This document shows positions 11,006 through 21,795 of a stretch of DNA of 64,000 nucleotides, one piece after another. Each line of letters opens with the position of its first letter. Position 1 is the first letter of the stretch. The notes below the pieces were generated by a model that was given only the letters and a program-made list of their open reading frames with translations, searched no databases and was not told the origin of the DNA. The DNA comes from Panagrolaimus kolymaensis (lineage: Eukaryota > Nematoda > Chromadorea > Rhabditida > Panagrolaimidae), in the NCBI GenBank assembly GCA_028622995.1, contig JAJQJQ010000009.1, positions 4,712,001 to 4,776,000 on the forward strand, in the 5' to 3' direction. Position numbers and translations under genes: made by a program.

Positions 11006-12232
11006 AATTTTAAATCTTTGTTTATATAAAAAAATCTCTGCATTTCTTGATGTTAGCATGCAAAAACCTAACAATGGCATACAGAAACTTTTGTTGTTCA
11101 AAATTGTTTCTACCTATTGTTTATTGTTTTACATTATTTTTTAACTTTGATTGTACTTGTGTTTTATATTTATATTTTGAAATTTTGTTTTGTTTTTCAT
11201 GAATAAAGTTTTTCGTGTTTGTTTAATTTTTGATGGAAAACATGGATTGAAGTTGTGTTGACATTTTGTAGTGATGGTGAAAGCACCTTTTAAGGATTAA
11301 GTTTCATTGATGGATAAAACATTAATGCTGAAATAAATTTCCAAGATCCGCAAAATTAAATTAGTATGAATTTCTTTTGTATGTTCTAGAGAATGTTGTT
11401 AGTATCAAAGTTAAAAATTTCAGCAGCAAAAGAGCTTTGTCATTTTTGTTCCCAATTTTTTTTATCGATTGCCACTAATTTGGAAAAGAAAAACATGCAA
11501 ACTATTTTCCATTCTCTCACCGGCTTTTTCCCGTTTTCGATTCGAACAAAAGCTTTTCGGTTTTGATTTTTTGTTTGAACCGGAAGCCGCAGCGCTCTAA
11601 GTGGTAGATCAAGCCTCGAAAATTCAATCATGATCATACTTTTGTAAAAGTAATATTTACCCATCTTCGAAAAGCTACAACAAAAGTATCGAGTTAAAAA
11701 TATGGCGTTTGTATAATAAGTTGAGAGTGTATGAAACAAGTTTATTTTAATTAAAACATTTATTAACAATATGTATTAACAATTACATTAAATTCAACAA
11801 AAATTGAAAAAAATCTAAATTCTAATCAACTTTAAAAAATAAACAGAATCTTTCACTTTTGATATATCCAACTCACCAAATTCGAAATCAGCAGTTAACG
11901 ATTGTATGAATTTGCTTGATTCTTCTTCATTCCCTTTTCCTATAAGCTTTGGTGGAAGACAATGTTTTCGTAGTTCTTAAAAAATGAATCTTTATAAAAG
12001 ACAAAACACGGATGAAAACATACCTCGGCTAATTGTGTAAAAACCATAAAAAGTAGCATACAGTACTCCTTTGTGTGCAATGTTTGACAAAAAATGAATA
12101 AAAAGACAAATTCGAGAGAGCGAGAAAAAGCCTAAAGCCTATTTTTTGTTCTTCGAAAATTTTCTTTTTCTTTTCGTCTTCAAAAAAGTTGTTGCAAAAA
12201 AACTGTTGCACTTTTACTAACTTTTTTTAAAT
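11006..12232. other. Intergenic region containing the copy-2 repeat start
   Basis: Repeat identity with base 1 starts at 11,728; the real homology probably extends left of the window in copy 1. AT-rich. 11,530-11,600 holds a short patch richer in G+C with CCGGTTC and GAACCGG-like inverted elements of uncertain meaning. A minus-strand open frame at 11,440-11,769 is not supported by composition. Confidence 0.4.
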
Positions 12233-12779
12233 ATGAACTGTCTCAAATCTTTCACTTGCTGCTTTTCTAATTCGAACTCTCATTGTGATGAACCTGAAGA
12301 AGTTCTTTTAACTGCTACAGATAATGACGTACAAAAATTGAAAACTGAGGTATGTCTTATAATGCTTTTTATCGAAATAATTTCGACATTTCAGGTTAAT
12401 CAACTTCAACGTGGTCTTGCTAGTGCATGTGGTCTAATCGAAGCACTCACTAAAGAAATGATCTCCATTCGCCGCATGTATGATGATATTCAAAAGCTTC
12501 GAGAAGCTTTAAAAAATGTTTCAGCATTAAGTGCAGGCAATCGTGTAAATCTTGTAAGTCTTTCTTTTTCTACTGTCAATTGATTTACTCTGCTTTTTTT
12601 AGGTTGATTCCATTGATCGATTGTTACCCGAATTCAACACCATGCCTAACACTTCATCTGCTGATTCAATTTGGAATGAACTTGGAACCATGAGTCGATA
12701 TCCTGCTGAAGATTTACAACAATCGGAATTGGATGATGAGGTTGATCGAATTGTTGACGAAGCTGATGGAGCTCAGTAA
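12233..12779 (+). CDS. Small coiled-coil protein, function unknown (copy 2)
   Basis: Same three-exon gene as 506-1052 at offset 11,727 with the same 150-residue product; splice sites and stop are preserved. Its upstream region differs only beyond the left end of the window, so its promoter is probably duplicated as well. Confidence 0.8.
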
Positions 12780-13131
12780 ACTTAAAAACTTTTGTATTTT
12801 TGTATCTGTAATATTTATTTAACCACGTGATTATTTTGTATCTGTATACTTTTTATGCAATAAATAATTCTGTCTACTTTTGTTTCGATTTTACAGAGCT
12901 TGCTACAACAAAATCCTTTTCTAACAATAAATCATTAAGAAATGCAAGCCATTAGTAAAGAGATGTGCAACAAAAATCTCAATCAAAAGAATCCCCAAAA
13001 TCACAAAAAAGTATGTCCACAAAGATAAATCATTAAATATGCTTTATTTTTTTGCTTTGCATTTGACATTTGATATTAGATGTTAGACATTAGGCATTTG
13101 AAAATTTGATCAGACTAATAACCAGTGAAAA

Positions 13132-13627
13132 CTAAGCAGGAGGAGGAGGAGGAGCATCACCACCAACAGCGACATCTTCATAGTTGTCTCCACCATCTTC
13201 TTTCTTTTCTTGAGTTTTGGGTTGCGCAGCAGATTTTTCATCTTTCGTTTTTTCTCCAGGTGGCTTTTCATCTTTCTTCTCTTCGCCAACTTTTTCATCT
13301 TTCTTATCTTTTGCAGGTTCAGGTGTTTTAGCATCGTTTTTAGCACCAGCGGGAGTACCAGCAGCAGCAGATGGAGGAGGTGGAGCACCATTAACTGAAA
13401 CAGGAGCAGCACCATTTGGAGGGATAGCAGCTGATGTACCATTACCACCACCAGCAGGAGGAGCCTTCTTTTTGAGAACTTTGCATTGGAACAAGATTGA
13501 TACGGCAATAACAGTTTGTAGAGTTAGTGTGACTGAAGCGAATAGAACACCCTGAAGAAAAAAAGAAAGTTAAAATGAAGGAAAACCATTAAAAAAAACA
13601 TACCAAATTCATGTCGAATAGCGCCAT
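13132..13627 (-). CDS. Single-pass membrane protein with Pro/Ala/Lys-rich tail (copy 2)
   Basis: Same two-exon gene as 1405-1900, apparently intact. The hydrophobic segment, basic stop-transfer and Pro-rich C-terminus are unchanged. Confidence 0.78.
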
Positions 13628-14106
13628 TTGTTGTTGAAATTAGTTTGAAGACGATCAGATCAGGCAGGATGAGTAAGCAGCGTTCAATGTGACGAGGCCG
13701 TGGATGTGAACGACGAATAAAGCATATTTGATGAAACGATTGTCCTTTTATACTGATTGAAAGGAATGAATATTTTTCTATGCAAATTAACACATTTTCT
13801 AAAAGTTGGATGTAAGAAAGAGAAAATGAAGAAACATCAAGAAAATTTTTGGGTAAGAAATCATGGGAAGCAATAACAATAGAGACAAGCTGCCAATTGA
13901 TGATTAGATGATTACAAAGCTTTCTGTAACAAACGTCTTGCAAAATAATTATGTTAGGGTAATACTAAAATGCTTTTATGTTATTAGTCTTTCTCATTAA
14001 TCACTCCTACAAAAAACCTTTGATTGAAAACATTACAAAATAAATATGTTTATTTAGTCACCGTATTCTACAAGCTAAAATCAAAAATTTGCACATATAA
14101 AAAAAT

Positions 14107-15744
14107 CTAAGGATAAAGAAGTTTTCGATATATTGCAGCCTCTTCAGCCATTTGTTCAGGAGTTTGTTGAGGTCGTTTAGTTTCGTGTTCAGCAAGTTCT
14201 TTATACATATTATCGGTATCGTCTCCAAAGTCTTTATGTCTTCGTGGAATAATATGGACATGAACATGAGGAACAGTTTGACCAGCATCTGGACCATTTT
14301 GAATTGCAACATTACTTGATTCGGCTTTATGATGACCAAGTACAGCAGAAGAAACAATTTGAACTGTATTGAAAAGGTCAGCATTTTCGGCAGGTGTTAA
14401 ATCCTTGATTGATGAAACTACACGATAAGGTGAAACTAGTACATCTGAAACATAAGAAAGATTCATAAATGAGTTAAAGAAAATAAAGAAACATACGTCC
14501 ACGAACCAATGGATGCAAGTTTGTAAAAGCAAAGCTCAGTCGTGATCGGTAAAATATGGATGCAGCAGGGACCATTTTATCACCAAATTTAGCGTCTCCT
14601 CCAGTTTCGGTTGAAAATTTTTGTTTGTAATAAGTTGTGTAAAGATCACCACGTCGATCACCAATCATATTTAATCCTTGTCGAACTTCTTTAACATAGT
14701 TTAAATCAATTTCAGCAAAGCAAAGTCCTTCTTTATCAGTGCATTGAGCCACAACTTTGCCATAAGGATCAACAATCATAGCATGTCCATACGAATTTCG
14801 AGTATCATTGTGTTTACCATATTGAGCAGAAGCAACTACATAACATTGTGTTTCAATAGCGCGAGCACGTAAGAGAATCTAAAAAAAAGATTGGACTATT
14901 ATTACAAATGACAAAAAAAGAAAGAAAGAGAAGTTTGTAGGTACACCACATCTCGATTACAAAGGAACACTTTATTTTTACAAATAGATGATTGTGTGAA
15001 ACTTCGATGCACAATTTAGTTCGAAAATGTGTTTATCACTAACCTCCCAATGAGCCATTCCAGTTGGTACAGTAAAAGCAGCAGGAAATGTCAAAATATC
15101 AGCTCCAGCTTGACGATGAAACCAACTTAATTCAGGAAATCTAACATCATAACAAATATTCAGTCCAATTTTACCAACTGGAGTTTCAACGGGATCGTGC
15201 AATTCATTTCCAGCTGAAGAAAATTCACGTTCAAGTAAGCGCACTTTTGGAGTATCGATATTGAATTGATGGAGCTTATCATATTGAACAATCACTTTTC
15301 CATTGTCATCAATAATGAGATGAGTATTTGCTGGTAGAATATCATCTGATTTCTGAAAAGTTTGAGGATAACTTGAACGAGAAAAAAAGGAAAGTTTACT
15401 CGATTGTGAAAACCTCCAACAGAAATCCACATTTTATAATTCTCTGCCATTTCACGAAAAGATTTGATAAAATCGCCAGTGATTGGTTCAGCAAACTTTA
15501 AAGCTTCTTCTTTTGATCGTCCAACATAGTCAGAACATTCAGGAAAGAAAATCATCTAAAAACAAGCAAGTAAAATTGAGAAATTGAAAGAACACTGTAC
15601 CTTACAACCATAATTCTTTGCTTGTGCAATAAATTCGTGACATTTTTCAATGTTTCTCGTTTTATCATGAGTATTTGTTAATTGGCACACAGCAATCAAT
15701 GGATTTGCTACAACTTGACGAAGAGCTCGTTGAGTTTGCATCAT
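14107..15744 (-). CDS. nft-1: NitFhit: nitrilase-HIT fusion protein (copy 2)
   Basis: Same gene as 2380-4017 with the Nit Glu-Lys-Cys triad and HIT motif preserved in frame. It lies 232 bp from the broken FAM210 remnant and so close to the retroelement insertion; its promoter (the spacer equivalent to 4018-4248) is retained. Confidence 0.94.
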
Positions 15745-15975
15745 CTTTAAAAAGCTTCATGCATAAAGTCATTGTCAGTAAAAAACGTTGAAGTACTAGT
15801 TGCAGTATGTAACTGTAGTGAAAATTAAGAGAAATGGAGTCGTTAATAAGCTTTATACAATCAAAATACGAAACAATTAATGAAATATATCAGCTACAAA
15901 ATTCAATAACTTTACAACTAAATCAAATAATACATCATCAAACATAAACTTTATCTACTATCAAAATGCTAAGAT

Positions 15976-16140
15976 TCAAGTTTCTTTAGTATTCGATTTT
16001 TTACGGAGCGAATGAGATGCAGGAGTTTTAGGATGACGAGCAGCAACACTTGCTAAACGACGTTCATTCAATTTGCGAACCATAAGTTCATATTTTTCAT
16101 ATTTCGTTCTGACACCATATTCAACTTCTTTGGCAATTTT
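15976..16140 (-). pseudogene. FAM210-like gene, last-exon remnant (copy 2)
   Basis: Equivalent to 4249-4413: it encodes the final segment (IAKEVEYGVRTKYEKYELMV onward) and the stop. The upstream coding sequence, including the DUF1279 membrane core, is absent. The host sequence ends at GGCAATTTT and is joined directly to retroelement ORF sequence (CACCTGAAAT), with TT shared between the two. Confidence 0.93.
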
Positions 16141-16664
16141 CACCTGAAATTGCAGATTTAACTTTGACTATGATGGAATACAAATACTGTCATAATAAAG
16201 AAAACCAATTTTTTGTAAAAAATATTGCTCCATCCAGATACATGGACGACATAATTGTAATCAACCATAAAAATATCGACTTTCAAAAAATTGCCAATAA
16301 TATTTACCATGAAAGTTTAACACTCGAAACTACACATGAATCCGAATTTAAAACAAATTACCTCGATATTACGGTTGAATTAAATCAAGGAATCAACTAC
16401 AATTTATATAATAAAACTGACGCATACACCTTTGACGTGCTTAGATACTCAAATTATCGCTCAAATATTCCTACAGTTTATAAACATAACATAATCGAGG
16501 GAGAAACATTAAGAACAGCGAGAGTTTCAAGCAATAAACATAACTTTAAAAACGCCTATGAAAATCTAGAAAACCTACTGATACGCAATAATTACCATAA
16601 AGAAACAATCAAAAAACACAAGAATAAAGTTCTAAACAAACACAAATACTTTAACTTCATTTAA
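16141..16664 (+). pseudogene. Reverse transcriptase, C-terminal fragment
   Basis: In-frame tail of the RT: it starts at the Ser-Pro-Glu of the primer-grip/motif B region, retains the catalytic YMDD motif (APSRYMDDIIVINH) and the downstream LDITVEL block, and shares the stop with the full copy. It lacks the fingers, motif A and the endonuclease. Confidence 0.92.
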
Positions 16665-16762
16665 CTGAACAAATAAGAAATACAAAAAGTTACATAAGTT
16701 TATTTGAATATTACTTACAAAGACAAAATATACAAAACAAGATAAAATGCATTAAACAAAAG

Positions 16763-17481
16763 TTAAAATTTACAATTAGCAATATCTGAATAAAAATCTT
16801 TAACAATATCAAAAGTTTTAGGTTCATCAGCTCCTACTTTAATTGTATTACCTTTAAGCAGAACAAAAGGTACAGCATTAATCTTCTTTTGATGTAGCAT
16901 ATCCTTGAACATAGCGATCAATTCTTGCTTGATAATTAATCCAATCTTCCGTTTCTTCATTGAACTATTTGATAAACATCGTTGAACATCAATTCGACCA
17001 TTAACTTTAAACAGCTTTGGCTTGAACGTTTTCAGGCGATGAAGTGAATCCATAACATTATTAACCAATAGCGAACCAAGTTTAACTTTAATGAATTTCT
17101 TTTCAGTTTTACCAAGATATTCTGGAGATCCAACAGCGGTTGATGAATAATTTTTATCCAAAATATGATCCAGTAATTCAAACACGCCATTGAGCAATAA
17201 TTTACGATTATCCTTTCTATTGTTTGTAAGTGCAAAATCAACATTGTAAATCATCAAAAATTCTTTTGAATTATCTGCATCCAATCGATGAACAACGGGA
17301 GCCAATACATTAACAACTGAAGACAATTTATCAATTTGATCCTAAAAAACAAAAAGTAAAAAGATGAGAAAATTATATAAATTATAAAACATACCTGCAA
17401 GTCCAAATTAGGCTTTTTGGCTCCTGAATGCATTCCTTCATCACCATTAATATCACGTTCAATTGGTCGCTTCTGTGGCAT
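16763..17481 (-). CDS. Antisense spliced gene within the retroelement (first copy), unknown function
   Basis: Exon 1 is 17,481-17,395 (29 codons, MPQKRPIERDINGDEG) and exon 2 17,341-16,763, with a 53-bp intron bounded by GTATG and TTTTTTAG; 221 residues. It runs opposite to the RT, converging on it with 98 bp between stop codons. The N-terminus has a basic nuclear-localisation-like patch (KRPIER, AKKPNL), then a short coiled-coil (DQIDKLSSVVNVLAPVVHRL) and a mixed alpha/beta body with many Lys/Arg (MKKRKIGLIIKQELIAMFKD). No zinc knuckle, RRM or catalytic motif is recognisable. Preservation of frame and splice sites in both copies may reflect only their recent origin. It could be an ORF1-like nucleic-acid-binding partner, a captured host gene or a regulator. 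Confidence 0.75.
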
Positions 17482-17706
17482 TTCTTGAATTAGCTTTAGA
17501 ATTCTAACAATTATTGGATGATACTAAACATTGCTTCAAAACAACAACGATAAAATATTATTGCTCTTATGCATATAAAGCCAAAAATAACCACTTCCTT
17601 TTTTCAATCTTCAAAAAATTTATTTTTTCTCTAATTTCTTTTTCCCTTTTTTTCAACTTTCATCATCGCTCAACTAAACTCTTTAATTTTATTATAATTT
17701 TATTTC

Positions 17707-17828
17707 AAACCTTAGACCATCGAACTCTACTGATGAGGCCCAACGATGCAGGTTTCCTTTTCAAACAAATGTAAAATACAAATTTACTTTTATAATTAGG
17801 ATGTTTAGGGTTCAGGGCCGAAACATCC
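17707..17828 (+). ncRNA. Paired hairpins with complementary loops / hammerhead-like core (first copy)
   Basis: Hairpin A has stems AAACC/GGTTT (17,707-17,711 with 17,751-17,755) and CATCG/CGATG (17,718-17,722 with 17,744-17,748). Its loop contains CTGATGAGGCCC. Hairpin B has stem GGATGTTT/AAACATCC (17,799-17,806 with 17,821-17,828), and its loop contains GGGCC immediately before GAAAC. CTGATGA + GGCCC...GGGCC + GAAAC is the core plus stem II of a hammerhead ribozyme, a motif known from Penelope-like elements, but I find no clear stem I. The alternative is a 5-bp kissing-loop structure. Confidence 0.5.
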
Positions 17829-17845
17829 AAAAATAATAAAACCAT

Positions 17846-18211
17846 AAAAATTCAATCTTAAAGATCTCGCTTTAATGTGTTTTTTTTTAAGTTGAATTTT
17901 ATTTATTTCCAATGTCATTAAACTAAGTTATTGCATTAGCAAAGCTTAGCTAACAGCCTTAATGCTGTTATGACATTCATTCATTTATATTTTTTGATTT
18001 TTTAACATTCAAAAATCAATAAATTAAAAAAATTCAATCTTAAAGATCTCGCTTTAAAGTGATTTTTTTTAAGTTGAATTTTATTTATTCACAATGTCAT
18101 TAAACTAAGTTATTGCATTAGCAAAGCTTAGCTAACAGCCTTAATGCTGTTGTGACATTTATTTACAATTTTGATTTTTGATTTTATTTCTTTAACTATC
18201 ATAACCTAAAG
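17846..18211 (+). repeat. 182-bp tandem repeat with nested hairpins in retroelement 3' region
   Basis: Two units starting near 17,849 (ATTCAATCTTAAAGATCTCG) and 18,031, period about 182 bp. Each contains AATGTCA...TGACATT flanking AACAGCCTTAATGCTGTT, so an outer 7-bp and an inner hairpin. A diverged third piece (GCACAACCTTAATGTTGTGT) follows at about 18,242. It recurs in the second element copy at about 22,879-23,244. Confidence 0.8.
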
Positions 18212-18296
18212 TCTTCAAGTAATTGTTTTTAATGCAATTCTTGCACAACCTTAATGTTGTGTTGACTTTTTTACAAAACTTTTTTATTTTTTGTAA

Positions 18297-18919
18297 TTTG
18301 TTGATTTACTTCCAAATTGATGTGAGGTTGAAAAAGCCCACTCTTTGGAATAAATCTTCGAACCCAGGAAATTAAAATTTCATTTATAAAATTCCTTTCA
18401 CTATAAATTAAAACTTCCTGAGTGAACTCTGCTTATAACAATAATTTATAATTTTCATTTAAATAATGCCCGCTTTGGAATTCGAAAGAATTCCAAGAAC
18501 CCGACATCCACACTGTTTATAAACCTTATTCTTTCATCCCACACAAAATGTGACTTAAATTACTCTTTCAACATTATTTCAGCTTACAACTTATAATTTT
18601 ATTCAATTAAAATTATTTAATCTTAACCATTCTTTCTCTTTCCTTCTTTCCTCTCTTCATAAAAGGGCAATTCAAAAACCCTAAATCTGTACAATATATA
18701 TTTAATAATTTCCTTCTTATTCTTTCTTCGAAATTAGTTATAACTTACAAAATTATTCAAATATGGTTTATTAAACGGATTCAACGTGAACCGTTCAACT
18801 GCCTTTGAGTGATAAAAGTGGAGATCCGGACGGGAGGGATCTGACCATGCTGCCAGCAGTTGTAAAAAATACGGTTTTCATGCCTGTACCGAGAGAGGCC
18901 GCTCTCTAAAACACATCTC
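18297..18919 (+). promoter_or_regulatory. 5' leader of the retroelement with a conserved-looking GC-rich block
   Basis: Mostly AT-rich until about 18,816, then a GC-rich block (GATCCGGACGGGAGGGATCT and onward) runs into the ORF. A 20-codon upstream reading frame (ATG 18,847, second ATG 18,880, stop 18,907-18,909) overlaps the open RT frame, which is open from 18,866 and has no ATG before its endonuclease domain. The block may drive unusual initiation or frameshifting. Confidence 0.5.
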
Positions 18920-21697
18920 GTGCCGTCTTGGTGGAGAAACCGCCGCCAGGAGGGTCATCCCAATTGGTTTAAAAAAACTCTAATTTCGAAACCTTTTAAC
19001 TTTTATAAAAATTACATAACAACTATATCAAAGGAAAGAAGAAAAAGAATCATAAAACCATTTAAAACTACAGATCAAGAAGGATACAAGTGTAAAAAGA
19101 AAAACTGTAAAGTATGTCCTAGATTAAATAATCGTAATTTTGTTGAAAGCAGCGTAACTAAAGATAAATATTTAACCTGTAAAACCAATAAATTTAATTG
19201 CTGTTCAAATAATTTAGTTTATCTCTTAACTTGTAAAATATGCAAAAAGCAATATGTAGGAGAAACAAAAAGAAAATTAAAACAAAGAATTAGCGAACAT
19301 TTAAATAACATCAAAAATGGAACTGAAAAAACTGTCTTATGCCAACATTTTATAAATCATGAAAATAATGATTTTGAAATAGATGTCCTGGATAATATTG
19401 ATTTAGAAGATAGACAAACTCGCTTAAATACCGAAGAAACATGGATCAGACTTTTAATGACTGCATATCCATATGGATTAAACGACAATATTAAGGCTAT
19501 AGGAAACCTAACAAATTTATCTTTAATAAAAGAAAAATTAGATAAATTGCCATATTTTAATTTCAACTTTCCACGAATAAAAAACACAAGAGGCAATAAC
19601 AGAAAACGAAAAAAGAAGTTAAATAATACTAGCTCAACCGAAATAAAAAATAAAATCATCACAGCTGAAACAAACGAATTATTCCAACTTTATTACAACA
19701 CCTCCAAAAATATTAAAAATAAATTAACTAAAGACGAAAATACTTTGACATTTAAAAAAAACGATTTAAAACTATTAAGTTTTAAAACTAATGATAAGAA
19801 ATCTAGAATGGTAACAAATAATTTTCTAAACATAAGTCTAACTCATATCCATCCAGTCCTGGATAAAATTAAACTTGGAAAAATTTTAAACAAAATATTA
19901 AAAGAAAACCAAATAATATTACACGACAATGCTAAGTTCAGAATAATTAAAAAATGTCTGCCACCGATCAGTACTAAAGTTTTTAATTACAACCAATTTT
20001 TAAATAACCTCACTATAAATCAAGTTAAAGAAATCAACACCTCTAAATGTATGTGTTCACCAGAACATCCATACTTTGATAACCACCATAAACATATCAT
20101 AACGGGGGATATTAACTTTATAAAAAATCTTAATCTTAAAAAAACACTAAAAATGGGTACTAAATTTAGAGATATAAATATTGTAACAAAAAAAGAAATC
20201 GAAGAAGAAATAAATAAAGTCTTCTGCCAATTTCAAAATAAACTAATTAAAAAATATAAAATCACTAACAAACAAGCCTTAAAATTGGAAAAACTTTGGA
20301 AAAAAGAAATAAAAAAACTCGCTAAATCTCTTTTCTTTAACTTAAACAAAAATAAACCAATTTTCAACCAAAAAGCCAAAAAAGAACTTGAAAACATTAA
20401 AAAACATTTTATTATTACAACGGCCGATAAAGCAACAAATAACTATGCATTTACTTGCAAAAAACTATACGTTGAAAGTCTGCAAAAAGAATTAGGATGG
20501 GATAAAGAAAATATTAAAGGTAATGACACTTATAAAATAAGCGAAATAAATTTAGACGAAGTTTATACAAAATGCTGCATACTTAACGAAAACAGAAAAA
20601 TAAAAATGAATTGTGAAAAAGAAAAAGTTATTCCAAAAATTTACGCAATACCCAAGTTGCATAAAACCCCAATAAAATTCAGATTTATTACAGGTGCAAG
20701 TAATAGCGGAATTAAAGAACTATCAAAAAAACTACAACAAATATTAAAACATTTTAAAAACCAATTAAAAAATTATTGCAAAGTTATTGAAAATAGGACA
20801 AGCTTAAAAAATTATTGGTCAATAAAAAACAGTCAAGAGTTCATTGAAAAAATAGAAAATTTAACAAAAAAAGATAATTTAAAATTATTTTGCGCTGATT
20901 TTAACAACTTATTTACTAATTTACCTCACACCGTTGTAATTCAAAACATAAGCAACCTAATTGAATTATGCTTTAAAAACAGTAAAAAGGAATATTTAAA
21001 AGTTGGATATAATTACTGCCAATTCAGGGAAGCAAAAGAAAATGGGATGGAAAATTGCTTTACTAAAGAAGATATCATGGATTTACTAATTCAAACACTT
21101 GATAATAGCTATGCAAAATTCGCCACAATAATTTTTAAACAAATCAATGGAATTCCACAAGGCAATAACGCTTCACCTGAAATTGCAGATTTAACTTTGA
21201 CTATGATGGAATACAAATACTGTCATAATAAAGAAAACCAATTTTTTGTAAAAAATATTGCTCCATCCAGATACATGGACGACATAATTGTAATCAACCA
21301 TAAAAATATCGACTTTCAAAAAATTGCCAATAATATTTACCATGAAAGTTTAACACTCGAAACTACACATGAATCCGAATTTAAAACAAATTACCTCGAT
21401 ATTACGGTTGAATTAAATCAAGGAATCAACTACAATTTATATAATAAAACTGACGCATACACCTTTGACGTGCTTAGATACTCAAATTATCGCTCAAATA
21501 TTCCTACAGTTTATAAACATAACATAATCGAGGGAGAAACATTAAGAACAGCGAGAGTTTCAAGCAATAAACATAACTTTAAAAACGCCTATGAAAATCT
21601 AGAAAACCTACTGATACGCAATAATTACCATAAAGAAACAATCAAAAAACACAAGAATAAAGTTCTAAACAAACACAAATACTTTAACTTCATTTAA
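18920..21697 (+). CDS. Penelope-like retroelement polyprotein: GIY-YIG endonuclease + reverse transcriptase
   Basis: About 925 codons. N-terminal zinc-coordinating Cys residues (YKCKKKNCKVCPR, FNCC) precede a GIY-YIG nuclease (LVYLLTCKICKKQYVGET, Arg in KLKQRISEH, Glu in NTEETWIRLL, YPYGLNDN) at roughly residues 60-190. A Lys-rich linker follows, then the RT: ITTADKATNNYAF, PKIYAIPKLHKTPIKFRFI, motif A LKLFCADFNNLFTNLP, motif B FKQINGIPQGNNASPE and catalytic YMDDIIVI. Endonuclease before RT is the permuted order described for the Naiad group; classical Penelope has it C-terminal. The frame begins at GTG (18,920); the first in-frame ATG lies only near the end of the nuclease, so the true start is uncertain. 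Otherwise uninterrupted and possibly active. Confidence 0.94.
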   Translation: MPSWWRNRRQEGHPNWFKKTLISKPFNFYKNYITTISKERRKRIIKPFKTTDQEGYKCKKKNCKVCPRLNNRNFVESSVTKDKYLTCKTNKFNCCSNNLVYLLTCKICKKQYVGETKRKLKQRISEHLNNIKNGTEKTVLCQHFINHENNDFEIDVLDNIDLEDRQTRLNTEETWIRLLMTAYPYGLNDNIKAIGNLTNLSLIKEKLDKLPYFNFNFPRIKNTRGNNRKRKKKLNNTSSTEIKNKIITAETNELFQLYYNTSKNIKNKLTKDENTLTFKKNDLKLLSFKTNDKKSRMVTNNFLNISLTHIHPVLDKIKLGKILNKILKENQIILHDNAKFRIIKKCLPPISTKVFNYNQFLNNLTINQVKEINTSKCMCSPEHPYFDNHHKHIITGDINFIKNLNLKKTLKMGTKFRDINIVTKKEIEEEINKVFCQFQNKLIKKYKITNKQALKLEKLWKKEIKKLAKSLFFNLNKNKPIFNQKAKKELENIKKHFIITTADKATNNYAFTCKKLYVESLQKELGWDKENIKGNDTYKISEINLDEVYTKCCILNENRKIKMNCEKEKVIPKIYAIPKLHKTPIKFRFITGASNSGIKELSKKLQQILKHFKNQLKNYCKVIENRTSLKNYWSIKNSQEFIEKIENLTKKDNLKLFCADFNNLFTNLPHTVVIQNISNLIELCFKNSKKEYLKVGYNYCQFREAKENGMENCFTKEDIMDLLIQTLDNSYAKFATIIFKQINGIPQGNNASPEIADLTLTMMEYKYCHNKENQFFVKNIAPSRYMDDIIVINHKNIDFQKIANNIYHESLTLETTHESEFKTNYLDITVELNQGINYNLYNKTDAYTFDVLRYSNYRSNIPTVYKHNIIEGETLRTARVSSNKHNFKNAYENLENLLIRNNYHKETIKKHKNKVLNKHKYFNFI

Positions 21698-21795
21698 CTG
21701 AACAAATAAGAAATACAAAAAGTTACATAAGTTTATTTGAATATTACTTACAAAGACAAAATATACAAAACAAGATAAAATGCATTAAACAAAAG

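Larger units (their letters stand above)
1..11727. repeat. Tandem segmental duplication, copy 1 (11,727-bp unit)
   Basis: Bases 1-8486 recur from 11,728 onward with constant offset 11,727 up to 16,140, then offset 18,364 from 23,325 to 26,850 (the difference is the retroelement insertion minus 547 deleted bases). No difference was noticed in the stretches compared. At 8486/8487 the sequence switches from NT5DC coding sequence to GRP94 coding sequence, so this is the junction between the right end of one unit and the left end of the next. Bases 8487-11,727 are the left part of the second unit; their first copy should lie left of the window. The copies are very young. Confidence 0.93.
16141..18296 (+). 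mobile_element. Penelope-like element, 5'-truncated upstream copy
   Basis: Matches 21,174-23,329 of the downstream copy at offset 5033. It contains only the last 174 codons of the reverse-transcriptase ORF (from within the GIPQGNNASPE region), the antisense spliced gene, the hairpin region and the 182-bp repeats. A partial copy head-to-tail with a fuller copy is the usual pseudo-LTR arrangement of Penelope-like elements. Confidence 0.92.

Noticed and set aside
11525..11605. tRNA-like patch: reverse strand has GTTCGAATC with a possible T-arm
   Set aside because: No matching acceptor stem, D-arm or anticodon arm could be built around it.
11440..11769. 109-codon minus-strand frame across the repeat boundary
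   Set aside because: No family likeness, AT-driven, and it spans the duplication seam.
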